DNA of 64,000 nt from positions 1 through 64,000 of the forward strand of contig CAOKOL010000017.1 of assembly GCA_948470335.1 (NCBI GenBank), in the 5' to 3' direction. A program made the position numbers and the translations under genes. Shown here one piece after another: positions 1 through 8,045 of the stretch. The first letter of the stretch is position 1; the number at the start of each line of letters is the position of its first letter. Origin of the DNA: an uncultured Lachnospiraceae bacterium. GTDB lineage: Bacteria; Bacillota; Clostridia; Lachnospirales; Lachnospiraceae. The notes below the pieces were generated by a model. That model was not told where the DNA came from, ran no database searches, and saw only the letters and a list, made by a program, of their open reading frames with translations.

Positions 1-79
1 GCCGCTGAAGCGTCTGTAAATCCTCCCGGGGCCTGTACGGTCCGTTGCTGTTTTTTAAAGTTCCGCAACTACCCTTTCC
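1..79. repeat. Partial copy of the modular intergenic repeat (tail plus next head)
   Basis: The first 57 bases match the second half of the 104-bp unit found at 56917-57226 (taaatcctcc, ggggcctgtacgg, then ttgctgtttttt). Bases 58-79 match the first part of a following unit (agttccgcaactaccc). It lies just past the stop of the ylmC-like gene and continues beyond the window's left edge. Divergence from the 57-kb copies is clear but the order of blocks is kept. Confidence 0.75.
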
Positions 80-104
80 GGGCTTTGCCGGGAGCGCCGA
101 ATAT

Positions 105-362
105 TTACGTACATTTTACAAACACTTCTTCTTCGTTCACTTCCACAAGTATAATATCCGCACCGATCTGGCGCACACAGCAGAACGGAATCACATATTC
201 CGTATCCCGGCCCAGACACCCCCAGATTCTGGCCGGACCCGGCACGATAAACGCCGTGATACAGCCCTTTTCCGGGTCAAATTCCACGTCGGCCACATAT
301 CCCAGCCTCCTGCACGTACAGATATTGATAACCTCCCGGTCCCTCATCTCACAGATCCGCAT
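105..362 (-). CDS. YlmC/YmxH-family sporulation protein (PRC-barrel)
   Basis: An 85-residue protein of the YlmC/YmxH family, small PRC-barrel-like proteins linked to sporulation in Firmicutes; the exact role is unknown. The N-terminus MRICEMRDREVINI with CRRLGYVADVEFD further on follows the family pattern of a start near M-R-x-S/C-E followed by G-x-V-x-D. Three or four cysteines (residues around 4, 15, 17 and 48) stand out and are not a family constant. It is the last gene of a minus-strand run coaBC-prfC-ylmC. The ribosome binding site in front is weak (GGCGG at 15 bases). The family call is good; the function is inferred only from the family. Confidence 0.75.
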   Translation of the reverse strand: MRICEMRDREVINICTCRRLGYVADVEFDPEKGCITAFIVPGPARIWGCLGRDTEYVIPFCCVRQIGADIILVEVNEEEVFVKCT

Positions 363-458
363 ACCGTTTTTCCGCCCATAAACACCATTATTAACAGTAT
401 ATGCGGCATATAAGGGAAAGGTGACTGGAAAAACGGACCGTCTGCCCTCCGGTGTCCG

Positions 459-2063
459 CTACCAGCGTCCGAACTCCGCCAGTTTCAGATCAGGATTCCG
501 CTCCTCCACCATGCCCACGCTCCAACTGTTGACAAACAAAAGCAGCGGATTTCCTTTCAGGTCCTTGATCCGTTTCATATCCGAGGTTCCCTGAATCCTG
601 TTCACGTCGATTTCTCTATTTTCAATCCAGCGGATATATTCATAGGGAAGATTTTCCAGTTTCACTTCTACGCCGTATTCATTTTCCAGCCGGTACAGCA
701 GCACGTCAAACTGTAAAACACCTACCACACCCACGATGATTTCTTCCATTCCGGTGTTAAACTCCTGAAAAATCTGAATGGCGCCCTCCTGGGCAATCTG
801 GCTGATGCCCTTGACAAACTGCTTCCGCTTCATCGTATCCATCTGGCGGACTCTGGCAAAATGCTCCGGCGCAAAAGTGGGAATCCCTTCATAGGCGAAT
901 TTCTGCGCCGACAGACAGAGGGTGTCTCCGATAGAAAAAATTCCGGGATCGAAAACGCCGATAATGTCTCCCGCATAGGCTTCGTCAATGATTTTCCGCT
1001 CCTGGGCCATCATCTGCTGGGGCTGTGAAAGCTTCACCTTTTTGCCGCCCTGCACATGGTTTACCTCCATCCCGGCCGTAAACTTTCCGGAACAGATCCG
1101 CATAAAGGCGATCCGGTCCCTGTGAGCCTTGTTCATATTGGCCTGAATCTTGAATACGAAAGCGGAAAATTCTTCCTTTGCCGGGTCGATCACGCCGCAG
1201 TCGGCCGTCCTTGGCAGCGGCGGGGTGGTCATGGACAGGAAATGGCGCAAAAAGGTTTCCACGCCGAAATTGGTCAGCGCCGAGCCGAAAAACACCGGGG
1301 AAAGCGCACCTTTGCTTACCATCTCCATGTCAAATTCCTGGCCTGCGCCGTCCAGCAGCTCAATATCCTCAAGAAGCTGGCCGTAATAATCGTCTCCGGT
1401 CAGCTCCCTTGCCTCCGCGCTGTCCACAGGCACCTCTTTTGAGGCAATCTCCTTCGTTCCGTTGGCCTCGGCGGTAAATGTGGTGATATGGCGGGTGTTC
1501 CGGTCATACACGCCCTTAAAGGATTTTCCGCAGCCGATGGGCCAGTTAACGGGACAGGTGGCGATTCCCAGCACCTCCTCGATCTCGTCCATCAGGGAAA
1601 AGGGATCGTTGGCCTCCCGGTCCATCTTATTGATAAAGGTAAAAATGGGGATATGGCGCAGCAGACAGACCTTGAACAGTTTGATTGTCTGAGGCTCCAC
1701 GCCCTTTGAGGCGTCAATTACCATCACGGCGGAATCCGCCGCCATCAGCGTCCGGTACGTATCCTCCGAGAAATCCTGATGCCCCGGCGTGTCCAGAATA
1801 TTGATGCAGCAGCCGTCATAGTGAAACTGGAGTACCGACGAGGTGACGGAAATTCCTCTCTCCTTCTCAATCTCCATCCAGTCCGACACCGCATGGCGGG
1901 CCGTCTTCTTTCCTTTTACCGAACCTGCCAGATTGATGGCCCCGCCGTACAGCAGAAGCTTTTCCGTCAGTGTGGTTTTTCCCGCATCCGGGTGGGAGAT
2001 AATGGCAAAGGTTCTTCGCTTGTTTATTTCTTCAGTGATTGCAGACAACTCTGTTTCCTCCAA
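459..2063 (-). CDS. prfC: Peptide chain release factor 3
   Basis: A cytoplasmic GTPase of the RF3 family, which removes RF1/RF2 from the ribosome after peptide release. The 534 residues match the usual RF3 length (about 525-530). The G domain is intact: G1 SHPDAGKTT at 23-31, switch II DTPGHQD at 91-97 and NKMD at 145-148; the SHPDAGKTT form is characteristic of RF3 rather than EF-G. The C-terminal RF3 domain starts near residue 390. The gene begins 32 bases after coaBC ends on the same strand, and a short piece of the intergenic repeat (2069-2089) lies in that gap. Co-transcription with coaBC is likely. Confidence 0.95.
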   Translation of the reverse strand: MEETELSAITEEINKRRTFAIISHPDAGKTTLTEKLLLYGGAINLAGSVKGKKTARHAVSDWMEIEKERGISVTSSVLQFHYDGCCINILDTPGHQDFSEDTYRTLMAADSAVMVIDASKGVEPQTIKLFKVCLLRHIPIFTFINKMDREANDPFSLMDEIEEVLGIATCPVNWPIGCGKSFKGVYDRNTRHITTFTAEANGTKEIASKEVPVDSAEARELTGDDYYGQLLEDIELLDGAGQEFDMEMVSKGALSPVFFGSALTNFGVETFLRHFLSMTTPPLPRTADCGVIDPAKEEFSAFVFKIQANMNKAHRDRIAFMRICSGKFTAGMEVNHVQGGKKVKLSQPQQMMAQERKIIDEAYAGDIIGVFDPGIFSIGDTLCLSAQKFAYEGIPTFAPEHFARVRQMDTMKRKQFVKGISQIAQEGAIQIFQEFNTGMEEIIVGVVGVLQFDVLLYRLENEYGVEVKLENLPYEYIRWIENREIDVNRIQGTSDMKRIKDLKGNPLLLFVNSWSVGMVEERNPDLKLAEFGRW

Positions 2064-2068
2064 ATTAA

Positions 2069-2089
2069 AGTTCCGCTGTTTTTGTTCCG
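2069..2089. repeat. Minimal (head-tail) copy of the modular repeat
   Basis: Between coaBC and prfC the sequence agttccgctgtttttgttcc joins the head (agttccgct) directly to the tail (ccgctgttttt) of the long repeat unit. The length is short, so chance is not excluded, but position and orientation agree with the other copies. Confidence 0.4.
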
Positions 2090-2095
2090 CCGTAA

Positions 2096-3298
2096 TCAGC
2101 GGCAGCCATTTTTTATTTTCAGAATCTGATCCAGTATCCGGTGAGCCACCTCATCCTTGCTCATCTGCGGCAGGGAAACCTCCCCGTCTTTTGTGAGGAT
2201 CGTCACCACGTTGGTATCCGTGCCGAAGCCGGCTCCCTGCTGCCGCAGGTTGTTGGCCACGATCATATCCAGATTTTTCTTTTCCAGTTTTTCCCTGGAA
2301 TGTTCCAGCATATGCTCGGTTTCCATGGAAAATCCGCATAAAAACTGTCCCTCTTTTTTATTCCGGCCCAGATATGCCAGAATATCCCTGGTGCGGACAA
2401 GGGGAATGGACAGCTCCCCGTCTTTTTTCTTCATCTTTTCCCTGCTCACCCGGGCAGGCCGGTAATCCGCCACCGCAGCCGCCTTAATCACCACGTCCTG
2501 CTCGGGCGCCCGCTCCGTCACTTCCCGGAACATATCCTCCGCCGAGACGATATCCACGCAGGCCGCAAACCGGGGCTTTAAAAGAGCGGCAGGCCCGGAT
2601 ACCAGCGTCGTTTCCGCCCCCCGCAAAGAAGCCGCTTTCGCCAGCGCATAGCCCATCTTCCCCGTGGAATGATTGGAGATATAGCGGACCGGGTCAATGG
2701 CCTCCACGGTAGGGCCCGCAGTAACCAGCACGTTCATTCCTTCCAGATCCTTCGGGTAAGCCGCTTCTTTTACCACATAGTCAAACAATACGTCCTCATC
2801 GGGCATTCTGCCGGCTCCGATATCCCGGTTGGCCAGCATCCCCACCGCCGGTTCGATAATCTCGTAGCCGTGGCGTTTCAGCTTCTCAATATTCTCCTGA
2901 ACAATGGAGTTAAAAAACATATTCGTATTCATGGCCGGGGAAATAATCTTTTTGCACGGACAGGCCATCACCGTCGTCGTCAGCATATCGTCCGCTATGC
3001 CGGAGGCGATCTTCCCGATCACATTGGCAGAAGCCGGTGCCACCAGCACCACGTCCGCCTGCTTTGCCAGCGCCACATGCTCCACGCTGTACTGAAAGTT
3101 CCGGTCAAAGGTGTCGATCAGGCATTTATGGCCCGTTAATGTCTCAAAGGTGATGGGATTAATAAAATTGACGGCGTTCTCCGTCATCAGCACATGAACC
3201 TCGGCCCCTACTTTCACCAGCATCCGGGCCAGAACGGCGATTTTATAGGCGGCAATACTTCCTGTCACCCCTAACAGTACGGTTTTTCCCTTTAACAT
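2096..3298 (-). CDS. coaBC: Bifunctional CoaBC (PPC decarboxylase / PPC synthetase)
   Basis: Makes 4'-phosphopantetheine from 4'-phosphopantothenate and cysteine in two steps of coenzyme A synthesis. The N-terminal flavoprotein domain (about 1-180) shows the FMN-binding GSIAAYK (13-19), the active His74 in SVEHVALA and the PAMNTNMF motif (121-128). The C-terminal ligase domain (about 188-400) opens with TAGPTVEAIDPVRYISNHS. One oddity: where E. coli CoaBC has the catalytic Cys158 in a CGDxGxGRM motif, this protein reads LANRDIGAGRM, so Asn157 takes the cysteine place. The neighbour coaX, read divergently, supplies the first step of the same pathway. Length (400 residues) is normal. Confidence 0.93.
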   Translation of the reverse strand: MLKGKTVLLGVTGSIAAYKIAVLARMLVKVGAEVHVLMTENAVNFINPITFETLTGHKCLIDTFDRNFQYSVEHVALAKQADVVLVAPASANVIGKIASGIADDMLTTTVMACPCKKIISPAMNTNMFFNSIVQENIEKLKRHGYEIIEPAVGMLANRDIGAGRMPDEDVLFDYVVKEAAYPKDLEGMNVLVTAGPTVEAIDPVRYISNHSTGKMGYALAKAASLRGAETTLVSGPAALLKPRFAACVDIVSAEDMFREVTERAPEQDVVIKAAAVADYRPARVSREKMKKKDGELSIPLVRTRDILAYLGRNKKEGQFLCGFSMETEHMLEHSREKLEKKNLDMIVANNLRQQGAGFGTDTNVVTILTKDGEVSLPQMSKDEVAHRILDQILKIKNGCR

Positions 3299-3312
3299 AT
3301 ATGAACCTCCTC

Positions 3313-3341
3313 TTGCCGCTTTTTACGGCGGTTGGTATACT
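3313..3341 (+). promoter_or_regulatory. Putative sigma-A promoter of coaX-rubredoxin
   Basis: TTGCCG, 17 bases, TATACT. It lies about 105 bases before the coaX start and points toward it. Both boxes fit the consensus at four or more positions and the spacing is ideal. Confidence 0.5.
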
Positions 3342-3446
3342 ATTACGAGAATAACAAATTTTTCGCAGACAACAGTTTACCTGAGCGGCAGCATATCCTG
3401 TCCTGCTCATTCACCCATTTTCATTTTGGAAAGGAGTCCTCTTTAC

Positions 3447-4220
3447 ATGATCCTGACAGTAGATATCGGAAACTCCAACATCGTGGCAGGCGGCATGGAC
3501 CCGCAGAAAACATATTTTGTCGAGCGTCTGTCCGCCAATCTGTATATGACATCCCTGGAGTATGCCGTCAGTTTTAAACATATTCTGGAGATGAACCGAA
3601 TCGACGCCGGCGCCATCTCCGGCTGCATCATCTGTTCCGTGGTTCCGCCTCTCACCAATACAATCCGTGAAGCACTGGAACGGGTCACGCACCATCTGCC
3701 CCTGGTAGTAGGCCCCGGCATCAAAACCGGCCTGAATATTAAAATGGACAATCCCGCCCAGTTAGGCAGCGATCTGGTGGTTGACGCCGTGGCTGCCATC
3801 CATGAATACGGCGCCCCGCTTCTGATCTTTGATATGGGAACCGCCACCACCATGTCCGCCGTTGACAAATCCGGCAGCTATGTGGGCGGCGCCATCATCC
3901 CCGGCTTAAAAGTTTCCCTGGACTCTTTAAGCAGCCGGGCCTCCCAGCTTCCCCGGATCGGCCTGGACAGCCCGAAACGGATTATCGGCACCAACACCAT
4001 CGAATGCATGAAAAGCGGCGCCATCTTTGGAAACGCCTGTATGATCGACGGCATGATCGACCGGGCCCAGGAGGAACTGAAAGGGCCTGTCAAAGTCATA
4101 TCCACAGGTGGTCTGGCCCGTTTTATCACGCCCTGCTGCAGACACGCCATCATCTATGACGATATCCTGCTGTTAAAGGGCCTTCTGTTAATCTATCTGA
4201 AAAACCGGCCCGGCAACTGA
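3447..4220 (+). CDS. coaX: Type III pantothenate kinase
   Basis: Phosphorylates pantothenate, the first committed step of coenzyme A synthesis. CoaX belongs to the ASKHA fold; the nucleotide-binding DIGNSNIV lies at residues 5-12, with GPGIKTGLNI, GSDLVVDAVAA and DMGTATT following in the family order. I place the start at the ATG at 3447 because AAGGAG sits ten bases before it; an upstream in-frame TTG at 3426 would put that site inside the gene. The result is 257 residues, the usual CoaX size. Pairing with the divergent coaBC makes a small coenzyme A locus. Confidence 0.93.
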   Translation: MILTVDIGNSNIVAGGMDPQKTYFVERLSANLYMTSLEYAVSFKHILEMNRIDAGAISGCIICSVVPPLTNTIREALERVTHHLPLVVGPGIKTGLNIKMDNPAQLGSDLVVDAVAAIHEYGAPLLIFDMGTATTMSAVDKSGSYVGGAIIPGLKVSLDSLSSRASQLPRIGLDSPKRIIGTNTIECMKSGAIFGNACMIDGMIDRAQEELKGPVKVISTGGLARFITPCCRHAIIYDDILLLKGLLLIYLKNRPGN

Positions 4221-4274
4221 ATAGTTACTCCGAAGATTACCATACTATGTTTATAGGAAGAAAGGAGAATGACT

Positions 4275-4436
4275 ATGAAAAAATATGTATGCGACGTATG
4301 TGGTTATATTTACGACCCGGAAGCCGGCGATCCTGACCAGGGCATCGACCCCGGCACGCCTTTTGAAGATCTTCCCGAAGAATGGGAATGCCCGCTGTGC
4401 AGCGTCGGAAAAGACCAGTTCAGCGTGGCGGAATAA
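4275..4436 (+). CDS. Rubredoxin
   Basis: A 53-residue mononuclear iron electron carrier. Both cysteine knuckles are present: [10 protein letters not shown] (C6, C9) and [11 protein letters not shown] (C39, C42), with the typical D/E-rich middle ([14 protein letters not shown]). An AAGGAG site lies ten bases before the ATG. It follows coaX by 54 bases on the same strand, so it may share its transcript. Rubredoxins of anaerobes commonly serve oxygen and peroxide reduction; a hemerythrin gene lies 2.6 kb away, but no direct partner is adjacent. Confidence 0.95.
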   Translation: MKKYVCDVCGYIYDPEAGDPDQGIDPGTPFEDLPEEWECPLCSVGKDQFSVAE

Positions 4437-4471
4437 ACTGCCGCCAAAAACCGCGGCCTGCCCTGTCCCTG

Positions 4472-4510
4472 CATTGCGCCGAATCCGCATCTCTTTTGCC
4501 GGGCGCAATG
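4472..4510. terminator. Stem-loop between convergent rubredoxin and glycosyltransferase genes
   Basis: CATTGCGCC at 4472-4480 pairs perfectly with GGCGCAATG at 4502-4510 around a 21-base loop. There is no T tract on either strand, so it is only a candidate transcription end for the two converging genes. Confidence 0.35.
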
Positions 4511-4538
4511 TGCGGGCACAGCAGCCCCGGACCGGCTT

Positions 4539-5510
4539 TCACTCATCTTCCGGTGTCCGCTCATCTTCTTCCAGATTTTCCCTAATCCGGTACCGGGGCC
4601 TGTGTTTCGACTCACTGTAGATCTTTCCGATATATTCCCCGATCACGCCCAGGCATAATAGCTGAATTCCGCCGATCATCCAGATCGAACCCATCAGAGA
4701 GGTCCAGCCGCTGACCGTACGGCCGCCGATTTTGGCATTCAGCGTATAAACCATCATAATAATACTGACCAGAAATACCAGCACCCCGGCATTGATAATC
4801 AGCCGCATGGGCTTTACGCTGAATGAAGTAATGCCGTCAAAAGCAAATGACAGCATCTTTTTTAAGGGATATTTGGATGTCCCCGCAAACCGTTCTTTTC
4901 TCTCATAAGGAACCACCGCCGTATCATATCCAAGCTGCGGTATGATTCCGCGCAGAAACAGATTCACTTCCCTGTATTTCGCCAGATCATTAAGCGCCCT
5001 GCGGCTTAACAGCCGGTAATCCGCATGGTTAAACACCAGCTCCACCCCCAGCGCTTTCATTACTTTATAAAAGCCTTCGGCCGTAAAACGCTTAAAAAAC
5101 GTATCGGTCTTCCTGGAAGACCGTACACCGTATACGATATCATGGCCCTTTTTATATTCCTCCACCATCCGGTCCACGGCGTCGATATCATCCTGAAGGT
5201 CCGCATCCATGGAAATCATGATATCTGCCCGCTTCCGGCACTCCATCATGCCGGCCATCAGCGCATTCTGGTGGCCCCGGTTTCTCGTCAGGCAGATCCC
5301 GGAAAAATGGGGATTCTGTCTATGCAGTTTCGTGATGATCGCCCATGTACCGTCACAGGAGCCGTCATTTACAAACAGAATCCTGCTGGCAGGCGAAACC
5401 AGCCCTCCCCCTACCAGGGAATCCAGCTTCTCCCCCAGCTTCCTCGCTGTCTCAGGCAGCACTTCTTCCTCATTATAGCAGGGCACTACAATGTACAGAA
5501 CTTCACTCAT
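4539..5510 (-). CDS. Family 2 glycosyltransferase with C-terminal membrane anchor
   Basis: A GT2 enzyme of the DPM1/GtrB type, which moves a sugar from a nucleotide donor to a polyprenyl phosphate at the inner face of the membrane. The catalytic domain (1-230) shows VVPCYNEEE near the start, FVNDGSCDGTW, the metal-binding DADLQDD, and GHQNALMAG. Two membrane helices lie at about 225-250 and 260-290. The start is taken at the ATG at 5510, eleven bases after GGAG; a TTG ten codons upstream lacks a site. The true acceptor and sugar are not deducible. It stands alone between rubredoxin (convergent) and sigG. Confidence 0.88.
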   Translation of the reverse strand: MSEVLYIVVPCYNEEEVLPETARKLGEKLDSLVGGGLVSPASRILFVNDGSCDGTWAIITKLHRQNPHFSGICLTRNRGHQNALMAGMMECRKRADIMISMDADLQDDIDAVDRMVEEYKKGHDIVYGVRSSRKTDTFFKRFTAEGFYKVMKALGVELVFNHADYRLLSRRALNDLAKYREVNLFLRGIIPQLGYDTAVVPYERKERFAGTSKYPLKKMLSFAFDGITSFSVKPMRLIINAGVLVFLVSIIMMVYTLNAKIGGRTVSGWTSLMGSIWMIGGIQLLCLGVIGEYIGKIYSESKHRPRYRIRENLEEDERTPEDE

Positions 5511-5676
5511 CGTATGTCTTTCTCCAAACCTATCTATCAATTATCCGATCCAATCTCAGACAGTATAGCATAAAAATTTTGTTCCGTACACCTTTTTTCC
5601 AGTTTGTCCGTTTTCAACCATTTTCACAGGCCGGCCGTCAGCTCCGGGAACTTTCGAATACCCTCTCGGATAGGTT

Positions 5677-6453
5677 TCAGGACAGATAATTCCGCATCGT
5701 CTTCAAGGCATTTTTTTCCAGTCTCGACACCTGGGCCTGGGAAATATTGATTTCCTCCGCCACTTCCATCTGGGTCTTCCCCTCGAAAAACCGCAGATCA
5801 ATAATATGCCGTTCCCGGTCCGGCAGCCGCTTCATCGCTTCTCCCAGCGAAATCTCCTCCACCCACCGTTCTTCCCGGTTCTTTTTATCCCCGATCTGGT
5901 CCATCACATAAAGGGTGTCGCCGCCGTCGGTATACACCGGCTCATAAAGGCTGACCGGACTCTGAATCGCATCCAGAGCAAACACCACTTCTTCCTTGCT
6001 CAGTCCCACTTCTTTTGCAATCTCATAGATCGTTGGGTCTTTCGCATTCTTTTTCACCAGATGCTCTCTGGCATAAATGGCCTTATAGGCCGTATCCCGC
6101 AGAGAACGGGAGACGCGGATGCTGTTGTTGTCCCGCAGATATCTGCGCACTTCTCCGACGATCATAGGAACTGCATAAGTTGAAAACTTCACGTTTAAGG
6201 TGGCGTCGAAATTGTCAATCGCCTTAATCAGGCCGATGCAGCCGATCTGAAACAGATCATCCACGTTTTCATTGCTGTTGGAAAACCGTTTGATCACGCT
6301 GAGCACCAGCCTTAAGTTCCCTTTAATATAAAGCTCCCTTGCCTCTTGATCACCCTGTTGAATTCTTGAAAACAGCACTTCTTTTTCATCATTGGAAAGA
6401 ACCGGGAGCTTTGACGTATTCACACCGCATATTTCTACTTTATTAAGAGCCAC
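5677..6453 (-). CDS. sigG: Forespore-specific RNA polymerase sigma-G factor
   Basis: Directs late forespore transcription during sporulation. After the start comes NKVEICGVNTSKLPVL, the anti-sigma-contact N-terminus that sets SigG apart from SigF. Region 2 (GNLRLVLSVIKRF, VDDLFQIGCIGLIKAIDNFD, KFSTYAVPMIVGEVRRYLRD), region 3 and the region 4 helix-turn-helix (GKTQMEVAEEINISQAQVSRLE) are complete. The start is the GTG at 6453: AGGAGG lies nine bases before it, while the upstream ATG at 6477 would place that site inside the gene. The resulting 258 residues agree with Bacillus SigG (260). No spoIIGA/sigE genes sit next to it in the part seen. Confidence 0.95.
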   Translation of the reverse strand: MALNKVEICGVNTSKLPVLSNDEKEVLFSRIQQGDQEARELYIKGNLRLVLSVIKRFSNSNENVDDLFQIGCIGLIKAIDNFDATLNVKFSTYAVPMIVGEVRRYLRDNNSIRVSRSLRDTAYKAIYAREHLVKKNAKDPTIYEIAKEVGLSKEEVVFALDAIQSPVSLYEPVYTDGGDTLYVMDQIGDKKNREERWVEEISLGEAMKRLPDRERHIIDLRFFEGKTQMEVAEEINISQAQVSRLEKNALKTMRNYLS

Positions 6454-6631
6454 CGCAAGAATCCTCCTAGAAATCATAGTCTACTAAAATGATTCTCATT
6501 AACCGATTTGAATATACCGCGGCAGATGAAATTTAATAAAGTTTTAGGCCTTGACAAACCGGAACAGAAGGGTCTGAAAATGCGGATTTTGACGGCCCGA
6601 AAAATTTATTAAAATTTTTTTCAAAAAACTA

Positions 6632-6660
6632 TTGACTTTTCTTCCACCCTGTAGTATCAT
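6632..6660 (+). promoter_or_regulatory. Putative sigma-A promoter of tRNA-Gly
   Basis: TTGACT, 17 bases, TATCAT, ending 58 bases before the tRNA. It is the only good promoter match between sigG and the tRNA. Confidence 0.6.
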
Positions 6661-6718
6661 TCTACATGTGCTTGAGAGAAACACAGAAAAACAAAAGCAC
6701 AGAAGCAAAAAAGAATAT

Positions 6719-6790
6719 GCGCGAGTGGCTCAGTGGTGGAGTATCGCCTTGCCAAGGCGAGGGTCGCGGGTTCGAATCCCGTCTCGCGCT
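6719..6790 (+). tRNA. tRNA-Gly(GCC)
   Basis: A 72-nt cloverleaf: acceptor GCGCGAG pairs with CTCGCGC plus discriminator U; D-arm GCTC/GAGT; anticodon stem CGCCT/AGGCG around loop TTGCCAA (anticodon GCC); T-arm with GGTTCGAATCC. The 3' CCA is not encoded (CTA follows). It is a single-tRNA transcript with its own promoter and terminator. Confidence 0.95.
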
Positions 6791-6797
6791 CTAAAGG

Positions 6798-6832
6798 AAA
6801 GGAATGTTCTTTGTAACATTCCTTTTTTGTTC
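6798..6832 (+). terminator. Rho-independent terminator of tRNA-Gly
   Basis: AAAGGAATGTT (6798-6808) pairs with AACATTCCTTT (6815-6825) around a six-base loop and runs into a T tract. It begins eight bases after the tRNA. Confidence 0.9.
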
Positions 6833-6986
6833 TACAGATTTTCTTTTCAAGCCTTTCCGGCTCTGTCCCGACTTTTTCCCGGTTCCGCATTTCGTCAGCC
6901 AAACGGGATAAAATCCTTCGACAACTCCCCTCATTCTCCCCGGCTGATTTCGTGATATTCAATTCTTCCGAAATTTCTCATAATTA

Positions 6987-7015
6987 TAGACAAAAATACA
7001 AAAGCCTTTTATAAT
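6987..7015 (+). promoter_or_regulatory. Putative sigma-A promoter of the hemerythrin gene
   Basis: TAGACA, 17 bases, TATAAT, with the -10 box 45 bases before the ATG at 7061. Confidence 0.6.
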
Positions 7016-7060
7016 ACAATCAGATTAATTGAAAAATATGACGGGAAGGAGTCTTTTGAT

Positions 7061-7945
7061 ATGGAATTAATCGTATGGGATGATAAGTTTAAAATCGGCG
7101 TGGAAATCGTGGATAAAGCACATGCCAAACTATTCCGCATCACAAAAAAGCTGCTTGAGCTTTCCAATGAACCTGGCACCAATCAGAATACATACAGAGA
7201 AGGCATCAAATATCTTGAAGCCTACTCCATGACACATTTTTCAGAAGAAGAAGCCTATATGCGTTCCATCCGGTACGGAGGATACGCACGGCACAAGCAG
7301 ATCCATGACTATTTCAGAGATAAAACACTGGTTTCCCTTAAAAAAGATCTGGAACTGTCCCATTATTCCACGGCGGCCGTCGAGCGCTTCGTGGGAATCA
7401 TGAACAACTGGCTGAAAAACCATATTATGCAGGAGGACCAGGCAATCGTCGGAAAAGCGGTCGTAAAAAAAAGCTATGATTTTTCCTCCCAGATCCCCAT
7501 TATCACAAAAGCGGTCAACAAAGCCGCACAGGATCTGTTCCAGACGGAAGCCAAACTGTCCAACCCCGATTATAAAGGGGAGAATATCGGAAACGCCCTT
7601 TATTGCCGCCAGGATTACGAAACCGAGGGCGGCGTCAGACTGACGCTGCTTCTGGGCGTGGAGGATGCGCTGTTTATCCGGGGCGTCAACAGACTTCCGG
7701 GAATGCAGGCGCTGCAGAAAAATGAGATTACCGCCGAAACCGCCCTGCCGGTATTTGAACAGCTTTTCCAGCAGGTCAGCAAACTGTTCCGGATCAAGTC
7801 GGAACCCGAATTTACCAGAGACAATCTGCTGGACAAAAATCAGTTCCGCAAGGAATTTATGAAAGGGTACCCCTGCAGTCTTTTATATAATGCCAAAATC
7901 GGATATCTGACCTTCTGCTACCGCAGCCGCCGGTCTAAAAAATAA
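7061..7945 (+). CDS. Bacteriohemerythrin with an extra C-terminal domain
   Basis: The first 130 residues form a bacteriohemerythrin, a di-iron, oxygen-binding four-helix bundle. All seven iron ligands can be placed: H21, H59, E63, H78, H82, H121 and D126 (motifs HAKLF, HFSEE, RHKQIH, HIMQED). The usual protein ends near residue 135; here about 160 more residues follow. That part (about 145-290) alternates helices and strands in a way that recalls CheX/CheC-type phosphatase domains, but I cannot prove this. AAGGAG lies well placed before the ATG. The gene has its own promoter and terminator, so it is a single transcription unit. A role in oxygen sensing or scavenging is likely for the N-terminal domain. 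Confidence 0.85.
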   Translation: MELIVWDDKFKIGVEIVDKAHAKLFRITKKLLELSNEPGTNQNTYREGIKYLEAYSMTHFSEEEAYMRSIRYGGYARHKQIHDYFRDKTLVSLKKDLELSHYSTAAVERFVGIMNNWLKNHIMQEDQAIVGKAVVKKSYDFSSQIPIITKAVNKAAQDLFQTEAKLSNPDYKGENIGNALYCRQDYETEGGVRLTLLLGVEDALFIRGVNRLPGMQALQKNEITAETALPVFEQLFQQVSKLFRIKSEPEFTRDNLLDKNQFRKEFMKGYPCSLLYNAKIGYLTFCYRSRRSKK

Positions 7946-7960
7946 ACGATCTGTCATACA

Positions 7961-8004
7961 AAAAACCATGAATCCGACTTGGGGGTTCATGGTTTTTCGA
8001 TTTT
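7961..8004. terminator. Bidirectional rho-independent terminator
   Basis: AAAAACCATGAA (7961-7972) and TTCATGGTTTTT (7986-7997) form a 12-bp stem with T or A tracts on both sides. It separates the converging hemerythrin gene and the membrane-protein gene ending at 8046. Confidence 0.9.
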
Positions 8005-8045
8005 ATATCTGTTTCGTTTCTTTCTGATTTACGGACTTGAACATT

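Noticed and set aside
6454..6620. Possible sigma-F type promoter before sigG
   Set aside because: GTATA-like and GG-rich boxes occur but several consensus bases fail at the needed spacing.
6657..6962. Minus-strand open frame of 101 codons containing a GFEPATLALARR-type stretch
   Set aside because: It is the antisense of the tRNA-Gly gene and its terminator; this protein pattern is a well-known false gene opposite tRNAs.
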